Of a stretch of 64,000 nt of DNA, positions 44,327 through 54,092 are shown in pieces. The DNA is from JBGAKG01 sp044224495 (lineage in GTDB: Bacteria; Myxococcota_A; Polyangia; Polyangiales; Polyangiaceae), in assembly GCA_044224495.1 (NCBI GenBank), contig JBGAKG010000008.1, positions 1 through 64,000 on the forward strand, read 5' to 3'. A program made the position numbers and the translations under genes. Each line of letters opens with the position of its first letter. The stretch's first letter is position 1. Below the pieces are notes generated by a model. That model did not search any database, had not been told where the DNA came from, and worked only from the letters and a program-made list of their open reading frames with translations.

Positions 44327-45733
44327 TCAGTCTAGAGGCATGGACCAACGAGAAACCGCCCCGAAAAGGACCTCTAGCCCCCACGTCAGCCCTGCGATCG
44401 GAACCCGCTCGTCATGGCCGTGGTACATCCGGGAGAAGCTGATCGCGCCTCGCGCCTGCTCGGCTGGGTCGAACCGGACCGGGGAAAACCCGTAGCATTT
44501 GGACCCGAGCCGCGCGTACGCCTTCGCGTCGGTGAAGCCCGGGATGACGAACGGGATGGGGAGGGCGTCGGGGTCGTGCGCCCGCAGGGTCTTCGCCAGG
44601 TGGGTGAACATGGGTGTGTCGTCGGGGGTCTCGACGGGGGGCAGCGACCGGAGCACCTCGAGCTTGACCCGGTCGCCGAGGACGTCCCGGAGCTCGGCCA
44701 GGAACGTCGCGTCGGTCTGGCCGGGGAGGGTTCGGCCATCGATGTCGACGGTGGCGGTCGTCGGGACGACGTTCACCTTGTTGCCGGCTCGGACGACGGT
44801 GGGGGTCGCGGTGTTGGAGAGGATCGCCCCGAAGGTCCGCTTCTGGCCGGGATCCTTCACGGCGTAGTTCAGGATCAGCGACGCGAGCTGGGGCGTGGTG
44901 AGGCGCTTCAGCACCGTGCGCTGGGGAGCGGGGAGCTCACGCGCCATCGACGCGATGAACTTCCGCACCGCCTCGGTCGGATGCTGCGGCAGCCGCGTGC
45001 GGCCGAGCTTCTTGAGCGCTTCGCCGAGCTGGATGACCGCGCTGTCGGGGTTCGGCATCGACCCGTGGCCGGGCTCGCCCTCGAACGTGGCGCGCACCCA
45101 GCAGACGCCCTTCTCGGCGGTCTGGATCGGGTAGAAGCTGCGCCCGAAGATCACCTGGGAGAACGCGCCGATCTCGCCGAGTGTGTATTCTGCACGGACC
45201 TCGTCGGGGTGCTCGTCGACCAGGAAGAGGGAGCCGTTCGCGCAGCCGGCCTCTTCGTCGGCCACGCCGGCGAAGATCACGTCGCGGTCGAGCTTGCCCG
45301 GCCCGAAGCGCTCGCTGAGCATGCAGAGCACGCGCGCGCCCATGGCGGCCATGTTCTTCATGTCGATCGCGCCGCGGCCCCAGAGGTAGCCGTCGTGGAT
45401 CTCGCCCGCGAAGGGCGGGTGCTTCCACTTGTCCTCGTCGGCCTCGACCACGTCCAGGTGCGCGTTGAGCAGGATCGGGGGCTTCTTGCCGTTCCCCTTC
45501 AAGCGCGCGACGACGGAGCTGCGCCCTGCCTTCTTCGCGAGGAGCTTGGGCTCGAGCTTCGACGCGCGGAAGTGCTCGGCGAGGAGCTCGGCGGCGGGCT
45601 TCTCGTTGCCGTCCTTCTCGCTCCCGTCGCCGCGGTTGATGGTGGGGATGCGGAGGAGGCTCTGGAGGAGCTCCACGCACTTGGTGCCTTCGGTCTTCCA
45701 GTCGATCGGGGAGGGGCTCGGGGCGTCGGCCAT
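44327..45733 (-). CDS. M20 family metallopeptidase (aminoacylase/carboxypeptidase-like)
   Basis: A 468-residue zinc hydrolase. Metal and catalytic residues are in LLNAHLDVVEAD, WGRGAIDMKNM, DEEAGCANGS and near the end SFSRMYHGHDERV. The lid domain is in the middle (GEPGHGSMPNPDSAV). The sequence is typical of M20 aminoacylases or dipeptidases acting on N-acyl amino acids or small peptides. No signal peptide. It stands alone upstream of mglB. Confidence 0.92.
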   Translation of the reverse strand: MADAPSPSPIDWKTEGTKCVELLQSLLRIPTINRGDGSEKDGNEKPAAELLAEHFRASKLEPKLLAKKAGRSSVVARLKGNGKKPPILLNAHLDVVEADEDKWKHPPFAGEIHDGYLWGRGAIDMKNMAAMGARVLCMLSERFGPGKLDRDVIFAGVADEEAGCANGSLFLVDEHPDEVRAEYTLGEIGAFSQVIFGRSFYPIQTAEKGVCWVRATFEGEPGHGSMPNPDSAVIQLGEALKKLGRTRLPQHPTEAVRKFIASMARELPAPQRTVLKRLTTPQLASLILNYAVKDPGQKRTFGAILSNTATPTVVRAGNKVNVVPTTATVDIDGRTLPGQTDATFLAELRDVLGDRVKLEVLRSLPPVETPDDTPMFTHLAKTLRAHDPDALPIPFVIPGFTDAKAYARLGSKCYGFSPVRFDPAEQARGAISFSRMYHGHDERVPIAGLTWGLEVLFGAVSRWSMPLD

Positions 45734-45880
45734 CGGGGGAGAGGCAGTGTAGCCCGCCTGGCGGCCCTTCCGAGCACGTCGTCGAATTGCACCTGGAGCT
45801 CGACCGGCGCCTCATGGTCCGATCCACGAATGGGCGGCATCGGAGCTCGGGTTCGAGTGAACGCGACGCGCGCGGACGCC

Positions 45881-46678
45881 ATGCCGATCGGCGAGCTCCA
45901 CCGCGCGCTCTGGGCGAAGGTCGCCTACACGATTCACTGCACCGTATCGGGCGAGGCGGGCGGCCAGGTGCTCGCGATGTACCTCGACATGTCTGCCGAT
46001 GATGGCTTCGCCGACGGGACCTGGCACACGACCCGCGACGCGCTGTGCTTCTCGTTCGGGGACGCTGCGGGGCTCTGCACGATGTCGAGCGCGGCCGCGC
46101 TCCATTGGCTGGAGGTGGTGCTCGCGACGGATTCGATGGTGAAGGACGTCGTCCTCCGTGCGGGGTGGGAGCTCGCCGACCTCCCTGTCGTCCCAGCGCT
46201 CGGGAAGGCGCTCGCGGCGCACGGTCCGGCGCTGGTCGAGGTCCGGGAGACGCTCTACGCGGTCACGCGCGCGGCGGCGGGGCATCGACTCGCCGACGAC
46301 GACTTCGTGACCGACGATGGGCTTCCGCGCCTGCGCCTCGCCGAGCTGAACGAGGACGAGCGCGCCGCGGTCGAGGCGGCGGCGTACGCCGGCGTCTGCA
46401 ACTGCGAGTACTGTCGCAACGTGCTCCCGTTCGTGTGGCTTCCCGAGTGGCAGGAGGGGGAGCGCGCGGACGTCGGTCGCGCGTGGAGTGCGCTGGACGA
46501 GCTCGCGACCGAAGCCGCAGCGGCGCGGTCCGCGGTGCTCGAGCTGTCGGACGATGCGTGGCGCGCCGCGCCGCGTGGTCCCGTCGCGCTCGAGGCCTTG
46601 GTGGCCGCGCTCTCCGACCGAGGGCTCCGTCCGCCGCTCGCGTGCGTGGTGCCGATGCTCCTCGGACGCGGGCGCTGA
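45881..46678 (+). CDS. Protein of unknown function with CxCxxC motif
   Basis: A 265-residue protein with no recognised family. The N-terminal 90 residues are alpha/beta (AYTIHCTVSGEAGGQVLAMYLD). A CNCEYC motif follows in the middle and could bind a metal. The C-terminal third is helical. The ATG at 45881 is used; 45830 is in frame. The next gene starts 15 nt after its stop but has its own -10 hexamer. Confidence 0.72.
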   Translation: MPIGELHRALWAKVAYTIHCTVSGEAGGQVLAMYLDMSADDGFADGTWHTTRDALCFSFGDAAGLCTMSSAAALHWLEVVLATDSMVKDVVLRAGWELADLPVVPALGKALAAHGPALVEVRETLYAVTRAAAGHRLADDDFVTDDGLPRLRLAELNEDERAAVEAAAYAGVCNCEYCRNVLPFVWLPEWQEGERADVGRAWSALDELATEAAAARSAVLELSDDAWRAAPRGPVALEALVAALSDRGLRPPLACVVPMLLGRGR

Positions 46679-46693
46679 AGTACGCTCGGGGGC

Positions 46694-47575
46694 ATGGCCG
46701 CCGCGAAGAAGGTCGCTCCTCCCAAGATCCCCGCGCGCGTCGAGCTCGCGCACAAGCACTCCCTGATGAGCGCGGAGCTCGTTCCCGACGGTCGCATCCT
46801 CGTCGCCGGCTTCGCGGGCGTCTTCACGCTCGACGCGGCGACCGGCGCCGAGGTCGCACGCTATCGCCCCAACCTGCGCAACATCGTCTGGACGGCGAAG
46901 GCCACGCCCGACGGCTCGCGCATCGTCGCCGGCAACGGTGGGCTGAAGCTCGACGTCTGGGACGCGGCCTCGGCGAAGAAGCTGTTCGAGCTCCCGACTG
47001 AAGGCATCGTGACGCGCCTCTCCATCTCGGCCGACGGCACCCGCGCCGCGACCGCATCGATGAACAAGACGCTGCGCTTCTGGGACTTGGTGAAAGGGGA
47101 GCCGCTCGGCGGGGTCACGACGAAGAAGAGCTTCGTGCTCGGGGCCGCGATCTCTCCCGATGGCCGGACCGCGCTGGCCGGGGGGACCGATGGCGTCGTT
47201 CGACTCTACGCGGACGACGGGCGCGAGCTCGCCGCCACGCCGGGCAAAGGCTGGATCGAGGTCGTCGAGCGCTGCGCCGACGGTCGCTTCATCACCGGTG
47301 GCCGCGACACGACCGTGATGATGTGGGGGCCCGGCGCGGCGCACCTGAAGACGCTGCGCGGGATGACGCGGAAGATCACGATCGTCGCGTTTTCGCCGGA
47401 CGGCACGCGTGTGGTCGCCACCGGTGGCGGGGCCCCGGTGGTGTGGGATGCGACCACGGGGAGCGTGCTCGGGGCGCTCGTCGGCGACAAGGTGAGCTAC
47501 GTCGCGTTCTCGCCGGACGGAAAGAGCATCGTGGCGCTCGATCAAGGCGTGCTCCGGATCCACGACGTGCCGTAG
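46694..47575 (+). CDS. WD40-repeat beta-propeller protein
   Basis: A 293-residue protein made of about seven WD40-like blades with repeated ends such as LDVWDAAS, LRFWDL, VRLYADDG, VMMWG and PVVWDATTG and repeated (A/S)FSPDG strands. No signal peptide and no other domain. It would be a protein-interaction platform. TACGCT lies 7 nt before the ATG. Confidence 0.9.
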   Translation: MAAAKKVAPPKIPARVELAHKHSLMSAELVPDGRILVAGFAGVFTLDAATGAEVARYRPNLRNIVWTAKATPDGSRIVAGNGGLKLDVWDAASAKKLFELPTEGIVTRLSISADGTRAATASMNKTLRFWDLVKGEPLGGVTTKKSFVLGAAISPDGRTALAGGTDGVVRLYADDGRELAATPGKGWIEVVERCADGRFITGGRDTTVMMWGPGAAHLKTLRGMTRKITIVAFSPDGTRVVATGGGAPVVWDATTGSVLGALVGDKVSYVAFSPDGKSIVALDQGVLRIHDVP

Positions 47576-47619
47576 GCGGCCCTTGCCGCCCGCCCGTCTC
47601 GGGTGGCATCGTTTCAGCC

Positions 47620-48825
<1,206 letters not shown>

Positions 48826-48899
48826 CGATTCGGGCTCGTCCGTAGGCCGAAATCGCTCCTCGCGGAAACGGCGCCCGTGCGCCGAGCATCGATGGGAGC

Positions 48900-49070
48900 A
48901 TGAAGCGATTTGGGTTCGCCTTCTTCACGTTGCCGATGCCCGAGGAAGATGGGGCAGAGCCGCGCCGCAACGGCGCGGAGCGAACCCCCGAACGAACGTC
49001 GAGCCTGGTCGAGGCGCTGGAGCGCTTCCACCGTGCGCGGCGCGAAGATTCGGCGACGAAGCCGAACTGA
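48900..49070 (+). CDS. Possible small protein of unknown function
   Basis: A 56-residue open frame starting MKRFGFAFFTLPMPEED and ending with a charged helix (SLVEALERFHRARRED). GGGAG is only 3 nt from the ATG, so initiation is uncertain. It sits between kbl and a hydrolase in the same direction. It could be real or chance. Confidence 0.35.
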   Translation: MKRFGFAFFTLPMPEEDGAEPRRNGAERTPERTSSLVEALERFHRARREDSATKPN

Positions 49071-49088
49071 GCGCGCGATGATGGGGCG

Positions 49089-49715
49089 ATGACGACCCCG
49101 ATCCGTGTGCGTGGGCCGGCGAAGCCGAAGCCGAGCGTGCCCGTGCTCGTCCTCGCGCACGGAGCGGGTGCGGGCTCGAAGCACCCGTGGATGCAGGCGT
49201 GGGCGAAGGCCCTGGCGGCGCGTGGGGTGCGGGTGGTCACGTTCGACTTTCCCTACATCCGCGCCGGGAAGAAGCTGCCCGATCGGGCGCCGGTCCTCGA
49301 AGCGACGTACCGCGAGGTCGCGGCGAAGGTGCGGGCGAAGTTCCCTCGCGCGCGGCTGTTCTTGGGCGGGAAGAGCATGGGAGGGCGGATGGCCTCGCAC
49401 CTGGCGGCGGCGGGGGAGGCGTGCGACGGGCTGGTGTTCTTCGGGTACCCGCTGCACCCGCCGGCGAAGCCGGAGAAGAGGCGGGACGAGCACTTGGGGA
49501 AGATCCGAGTGCCGATGCTGTTCGTGCAAGGCGAGCGGGATCCGTTCGGAGGTAAGGACGAGATCGCGCCGCTGGCGAAGAAGCTCGGAGCGAGCGCGGT
49601 GTTCGTCCCGGAGGGGGACCACTCGTTGGAGGCGCCGAAGCGGAGTGGGTGGACGGAGGAGCGGGTGAGGGAGATGGTGGGCGAGATCGTGGCGGGGTTC
49701 GTGGGGGTCAGCTAG
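49089..49715 (+). CDS. KANL3/Tex30-type alpha/beta hydrolase
   Basis: A 208-residue hydrolase with LVLAHGAGAGSKHPWM, the nucleophile in GGKSMGGRMASHL, LVFFGYPLHPPAKPEKRRDEHL, the acid in VQGERDPFG and the histidine in EGDHSLEAP. This is the Tex30/KANL3-like family, common in bacteria and probably an esterase. GATGAT lies 6 nt before the ATG, so the message may be leaderless. Confidence 0.9.
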   Translation: MTTPIRVRGPAKPKPSVPVLVLAHGAGAGSKHPWMQAWAKALAARGVRVVTFDFPYIRAGKKLPDRAPVLEATYREVAAKVRAKFPRARLFLGGKSMGGRMASHLAAAGEACDGLVFFGYPLHPPAKPEKRRDEHLGKIRVPMLFVQGERDPFGGKDEIAPLAKKLGASAVFVPEGDHSLEAPKRSGWTEERVREMVGEIVAGFVGVS

Positions 49716-49743
49716 TCGACCGACGCTCGTTCCTCGAAACGCG

Positions 49744-50919
49744 CTACGGGTTCGCCACGCGGAACTTCGTCACCTTCGAGCGCTGGCCGAGGTCCGACTG
49801 GACGTACACGTCGGTGCCCCCGACGTCGGAGAGAGAGCCCCGATCGATCTCGAGGCGCACGCGATCACCGTTCGCGCCTTGGTTCTGGCAGAGGGAGAGC
49901 GTGACCTCGCGGTCGTTGCTCCACACCTTGACCGTCCAGGGAGGGGTCTTCGCGTCGCTGAAGAACACGAGCTCGACCGCCGCATCGTCGCCGGGCGCGA
50001 GGCGGAGCGTGGCGTCGGGCAGGTCGGCCAGCGTGGAGAACTCGGCGGCGCCGTTGTTCGGAACGCAGGGATGAGCCGCGCGCGATTGGGCGACGTTGGA
50101 CCACATCGGCGGGACCCGATGGGTGACGCCGGGCACGAGGACGGAGGGCTCGCTCTCGCAGAGGTCTCCGACCTCGGTCCGTCCCGCCCAGCCGTTCCCG
50201 AGCGTCCCGAACGCGGGGGCACTCGTGAAGTAGGGGTCGGTCGCGGCCTCGAAGAGCTCGTGGGCGGTGATGGTCGTCATCTCGTCGACGTCGGGCTTGC
50301 AGCGCGCGATTACCGCGAACACGTAGGGCTTGCCCCCGATCTTCAGCTCGGAGTGATAGCCGCCGAACCCGCCGATGGAGCAACTCTCGCCCCACGCCGT
50401 GGTGAGCTTGGTCGTCCCAGGATAGTAGAGTGTGTAGATTGCATTGGAGTCGGGCAGCCCGAAACCCGCGTGCGCACCGTCGAGCTTGGTCATCAGCCAC
50501 TGGACGATGTCGCCCTCGCTCACGGTGGACGCGGGGGTCTCGTCGACGACGATGGGCGCGTCGGCGACCGCCGGGCCGACGCCGTACTCGCCTGCGCGCT
50601 CTTTCCAGTAGAGGGACGCTGCGATCTCCGAGTGGACGGTGGCGATCTCGTCGCGAAGCGGTTCGCCCTTGAACACGATCGGCACGAAGCGCGGGGTCGC
50701 GAGCACCGGACCGCCGAAGCTCTGCAAGAGCGGTAACGGCGGATGCGTCGCCGGGTACGCGCCGGGGCGACCCGTGTTGCACGCGGGGCCGTCGGGCGCG
50801 CCGGCATCGCGGTGGAGCACGCGGGCGTCGGGCGAGGCGTCGGGTTCTCCCGAGGCGACGGTGGCGTCGGAGCACGCGAACGCGAGGAGGGAGAAAAGAA
50901 GGAGCACGGCCCGTCTCAC
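49744..50919 (-). CDS. Secreted lipoprotein with a metalloprotease-like HELxEAxTDP motif
   Basis: A 391-residue lipoprotein. The GTG at 50919 gives signal RRAVLLLFSLLAFAC. The core has TTITAHELFEAATDPYF followed by GNGWAGRTEVGDLCE, the HExxE-TDP plus downstream Gly-Trp and Asp pattern also found in EXORDIUM-like and some zinc peptidases. A final beta domain (PPWTVKVWSNDREVTLSL) looks like an Ig-type module. Enzyme activity is not certain. Confidence 0.8.
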   Translation of the reverse strand: MRRAVLLLFSLLAFACSDATVASGEPDASPDARVLHRDAGAPDGPACNTGRPGAYPATHPPLPLLQSFGGPVLATPRFVPIVFKGEPLRDEIATVHSEIAASLYWKERAGEYGVGPAVADAPIVVDETPASTVSEGDIVQWLMTKLDGAHAGFGLPDSNAIYTLYYPGTTKLTTAWGESCSIGGFGGYHSELKIGGKPYVFAVIARCKPDVDEMTTITAHELFEAATDPYFTSAPAFGTLGNGWAGRTEVGDLCESEPSVLVPGVTHRVPPMWSNVAQSRAAHPCVPNNGAAEFSTLADLPDATLRLAPGDDAAVELVFFSDAKTPPWTVKVWSNDREVTLSLCQNQGANGDRVRLEIDRGSLSDVGGTDVYVQSDLGQRSKVTKFRVANP

Positions 50920-50975
50920 GCCGACCTCGGGTGTGCGAGGACGGACGACCATTCACGCTGGCGCGGCGCGGACGC

Positions 50976-51002
50976 GTGGTGGTGGTGGTGGTGGTGGTGG
51001 TG
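50976..51002 (+). repeat. Trinucleotide microsatellite, nine GTG units
   Basis: Nine uninterrupted GTG triplets between the lipoprotein gene and the RAYT-type transposase gene. It lies outside any supported gene; frames through it give His or Val runs. Such tracts can change length by slippage. Confidence 0.85.
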
Positions 51003-51070
51003 TCGCGCGGCGCGGAGAGCGCTCGGCCGTACGTCGAGACGGGCGCACGCCTGCCTCGCGCGCTGGGGCT

Positions 51071-51682
51071 TCAGAGGCTTCGGAGGTCGGGGCGCGGGCT
51101 CTCGGTCGGAGCGACGAGACCGTGCTTGCGCCAGCCGGTGCTCCCGAGCCACGTTCGCGCCAGCGTGACGGGCGATGGCGATGGCGGGTCGCGACCGGCA
51201 CCCTGCGGATCGCGTCGAATCCCATCGAACCAACGCGCGGAGGAGCACGGATCGAGACCGGCGATGCGCGAGCCGTGCTTCTTCGCGTTCATGAGGACGT
51301 AGACGATGGCGTGACGCACCTCCCGCGGGGTCTTCAGGTCGCGCGCGTGGTAGCGCTCGCGCCAGACGCTGCCGGTCACCTCGAGCTCGCGGTTGAGCGC
51401 GCGAGCGAGGCGCACGGCGAGCCCGAGCATGCCGCGCGAAAGGAGCGCCGTGTCGTGCGCTTCCACCACGAGGTGCACGTGGTTCGTCTGGATCGAGAAG
51501 TGGACGACCCGGAACGACGCGCCCGTCGCGGGGGACTTCTTGACGGCCGCTATCGCGGCCGTGAGCGCCCGCGTGAGCACCTGCTCGCGGAACGAAGGCA
51601 GCCCCGCGCGAGCGCGAAGTGTCACGTGCACCGGATGGTAGTTGCGATGAACGGCACGGACTCGATGGGCGACCCGCCGCAC
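51071..51682 (-). CDS. RAYT-type Y1 (HUH) transposase, start region disturbed
   Basis: A 203-residue REP-associated tyrosine transposase-like protein. The first strand is HRNYHPVHVTLRA, the HUH motif is NHVHLVV and the catalytic tyrosine is in YVLMNAKKHG. The frame is open up to 51796 and encodes N-terminal motifs normal for this family (QLGLFPPRS, GGARPGAGRKPGP), but no ATG, GTG or TTG occurs there; GTG 51682 is the first canonical start. The end of the frame lies close to the IS30 gene, so the original start may have been cut off. Possible mover of the AGGTTGACA repeats. Confidence 0.8.
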   Translation of the reverse strand: MRRVAHRVRAVHRNYHPVHVTLRARAGLPSFREQVLTRALTAAIAAVKKSPATGASFRVVHFSIQTNHVHLVVEAHDTALLSRGMLGLAVRLARALNRELEVTGSVWRERYHARDLKTPREVRHAIVYVLMNAKKHGSRIAGLDPCSSARWFDGIRRDPQGAGRDPPSPSPVTLARTWLGSTGWRKHGLVAPTESPRPDLRSL

Positions 51683-51918
51683 CGGGCCCGGCTTTCGCCC
51701 GGCACCGGGACGAGCGCCGCCGCGCGGCCCACGCTTCTTCGGTTCCGACCGCGGCGGGAAAAGACCGAGTTGGTTCGAGTCCTGCCCCAGCCAAGTTCAG
51801 AGCTCAAGCGCAATACGCGCGAGACTCTGCCGAACATTCTGACCTTCTATCGACCACAAACAAAGCGAGCCAGTCATCGGAAGCGCATACGCTCTTCAAC
51901 AACCACGAAGGAGAGAGC

Positions 51919-52929
51919 ATGAGATACCGACAACTGACTCTCGACGAACGGTACCAGATCCAGGTCCTGCACAAGGCGGGCGCGAAGATCACGGCCATCG
52001 CGCGGGACTTGGACCGTCATCCATCGACAATCTCGCGCGAGCTCCGACGCAACATGCCGGCCGAGCTCACCGACCAGCGCTACCTTGCCGAGCGAGCGGC
52101 AAGGCTCACGCGCAAGCGGAGGATCGAGAAGGGGGCTCGCAGTCGGAAGGTGCAGGGCAAGCTTCAGGTGGTCGTCGAAGGACTCCTGATGCGCGGATGG
52201 AGCCCCGAGCAGATCAGCGGACGGCTCCGCGTGGAGCGCGGCTGTGTCGTGAGCCACGAGACCATCTACCAGCACATCCTCCGCGACGCGCAGCGCAGAG
52301 GCGTGCTGCGCTATTGCCTTCGGTTCGGAGGCTACAAGCACTTCCGCTTCAAGAAGAGCAAGATGGCCGAGCGCACGAGAATGCGAAAGCACTGGATCGA
52401 CCAGCGGCCCGCCGCCGCGAACGAGCGACGGGAGATCGGTCACTGGGAGCGCGATTGCGTTCTCGGCAAACGCGGAGGCGCAGCGCTGCTCACGATCATC
52501 GACCGCCGGTCGCGCTACGCGCGGATTCGCCACGTCGCGCGCGTCTGCGCTGCGGACGTTGCAGCAGCAACGCACGATGCACTCGCTTCTCACGTCACCA
52601 AGACGCTCACGAACGACAACGGCGTGGAGTTCCAGCAGTCGTCGGCACTCGAAGCTGCCCTACGCATCCCCATCTACTTCACGGAGCCCAGCTCGCCGTG
52701 GCAGCGAGGCTCAATCGAGAACCTCAACGGTCTGATCCGCCAGTACGTCGGCAAGGGGACCGACCTCGACCGCGCGCCCGAGTGGCTACCGCAAGCGCTG
52801 GAGGATACGCTCAACCACCGGCCACGAAAGACCCTCGGCTACCGAACGCCGCACGAGGTCTTCTTCAAAAAGCGATTAGCGATGATTCTCAATCAACGAA
52901 TGCACTTCGGATTGGAATTCAGCCCATGA
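51919..52929 (+). mobile_element. IS30-family transposase gene
   Basis: A 336-residue IS30 transposase, apparently intact. N-terminal HTH regions include YRQLTLDERYQIQVL and ITAIARDLDRHPSTISRELRRN; then GWSPEQISGRL and VSHETIYQHI. The DDE residues are in HWERDCVLG, LTNDNGVEFQ and WQRGSIENLNGLIRQY. GAAGGAGAG precedes the ATG. I could not find convincing terminal inverted repeats, so the element's limits are not defined; it may extend to about 51797 on the left and 52960-52990 on the right. Confidence 0.93.
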
Positions 52930-53017
52930 GTTTGATTAGGGCAACATTCACATTCACGAAGCCCAAGTCAAGCCCGCGCCCGCGCCTGCGCGGGGGGGGT
53001 ACAGACCGGATAGATCC

Positions 53018-53083
53018 CTGACAGTTCGGACCGAGGACACTCCTGACACTTTCTCGGCTTGTCCGAGGACATCCCTGGCACTC
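53018..53083 (+). repeat. Direct repeats resembling a solo IS end
   Basis: The blocks GACCGAGGACACTCCTGACAC and GTCCGAGGACATCCCTGGCAC are near-direct repeats about 36 nt apart, preceded by a shorter CCCTGACAG. Repeats of this CCTGACA type mark the ends of some DDE elements such as IS481-like ones. No transposase gene goes with it here, so it may be the remnant of another element. Confidence 0.5.
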
Positions 53084-53299
53084 GGCCATGCCGGCAGTTC
53101 CTGCTGGGGTGGAAGCGTCATCGGATGCCGGCGAAGGTCGGATGAGCCTTCGGCGCTCTGCGCGGCGTGGGCCGACACGTGGGCAACGCGTGCTCGAGCG
53201 CTTCCGCGAGGCCCGCCAAGATGAAGAAACCGCGGAGCGCGTCCGCGGAGGCGCCATCGAGGCACTTCGCGCTTTCGCCGCGCCGCCTCGGCGCTTCTC

Positions 53300-53500
53300 C
53301 GAGCGCGGGATCCACGCCGCGCTTCACCTCGCGCCGGATCCGCGCTTCACCTCGCGCCGGATCCGCGCTTCCACCGCGCGTCTCCGCTCGCGGTTCACCT
53401 CGCGCCACATACGCCTCGCGCCGGATCCGCGCTTCACCGCGCTCTGCATCCGCGCGCCGCGCTTTCACCTCGCGCTTCCACCGCGCGCCGAGTCGTCCTC
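53300..53500. repeat. Degenerate GC-rich repeats centred on GGATCC
   Basis: A motif near CTCGCGCCGGATCCGCGCTT occurs in several complete and partial copies, spaced about 23-70 nt apart, with variants lacking GGATCC. The array runs up to the stop codon of the glyoxalase-like gene. No protein is supported across it. Confidence 0.6.
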
Positions 53501-53519
53501 GCCGCGCGGCCCCCCTTCC

Positions 53520-53939
53520 TCACTCGTACCAGCGCGCTTCCAGCACGTTCCCGTCGGGATCTTGGAAGTAGAACCAGTGCTTCGAGGACCCCTTCGCTCC
53601 GAACGACCTTTCGCCCATGCGATGCGTCGGCACTTCCGCGCCGTCGAGCCGCGTCTTCAGCGCTTGGAACTCGCCCTCCGTCATCGCGAGACAAACGTGA
53701 TTGATCGGCTTCCCCGCCGCCGTCGGCTTCTTCTCGCCCGTGAACTGGGCCGCGAACGGAGCGCCCATCGCTGGCGTGAGATCCAGGATCGATGTCGCCG
53801 AGACCCGCACGCTCGGGAACGGCGCCTTGCCGGCCAGGAACTCCTCCTCCCGAACGGACGCGAGCCCGACGACCTTGGTGTAGAAGGCGAGGGCCGCGCG
53901 CGGATCCTCGACCCAGAGCACGATGTGATCGATCTCCAT
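53520..53939 (-). CDS. VOC-family glyoxalase/dioxygenase-like protein
   Basis: A 139-residue single VOC protein: MEIDHIVLWVEDPRAALAFYTKVVGL, INHVCLAMTEGEFQAL and HWFYFQDPDGNVLEARWYE. Metal ligands His5 and the late Glu in VLEARW are present. The FYFQDPDGNxLE ending is typical of glyoxalase and fosfomycin-resistance-like groups. Substrate unknown. Confidence 0.9.
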   Translation of the reverse strand: MEIDHIVLWVEDPRAALAFYTKVVGLASVREEEFLAGKAPFPSVRVSATSILDLTPAMGAPFAAQFTGEKKPTAAGKPINHVCLAMTEGEFQALKTRLDGAEVPTHRMGERSFGAKGSSKHWFYFQDPDGNVLEARWYE

Positions 53940-54092
53940 CGCTCGAGCTTATCTCGGCGGGCCGGGTGTTGCGCTAGCTCCGACTCCACCGTGCACTCCG
54001 ACGATAGAGATCGCGCTCTTGCGTGCGACCATCGCCGCGCTTCGCGGGACGCGCGGCCAGCCGCCGCCGCGCTCGGCTTCGCCGCGCAGACG

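Larger units (their letters stand above)
52930..53519. other. Gene-free stretch with IS debris and repeats
   Basis: No credible gene is seen between the IS30 transposase and the glyoxalase-like gene. The segment holds the right flank of IS30, a run of eight Gs near 52991, possible transposase-binding repeats at 53018-53083 and degenerate GGATCC-centred repeats at about 53300-53500. Open frames through it are Arg-rich shadows. Confidence 0.7.

Noticed and set aside
50916..51794. Frame with an eight-histidine run beside the RAYT gene
   Set aside because: The His run is the GTG microsatellite read on the minus strand; the frame overlaps the better supported RAYT gene.
53118..53468. 116-codon minus-strand frame with repeated GEARIRRE units
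   Set aside because: The apparent protein repeats only reflect the GC-rich DNA repeats; no start signal and no homology seen.
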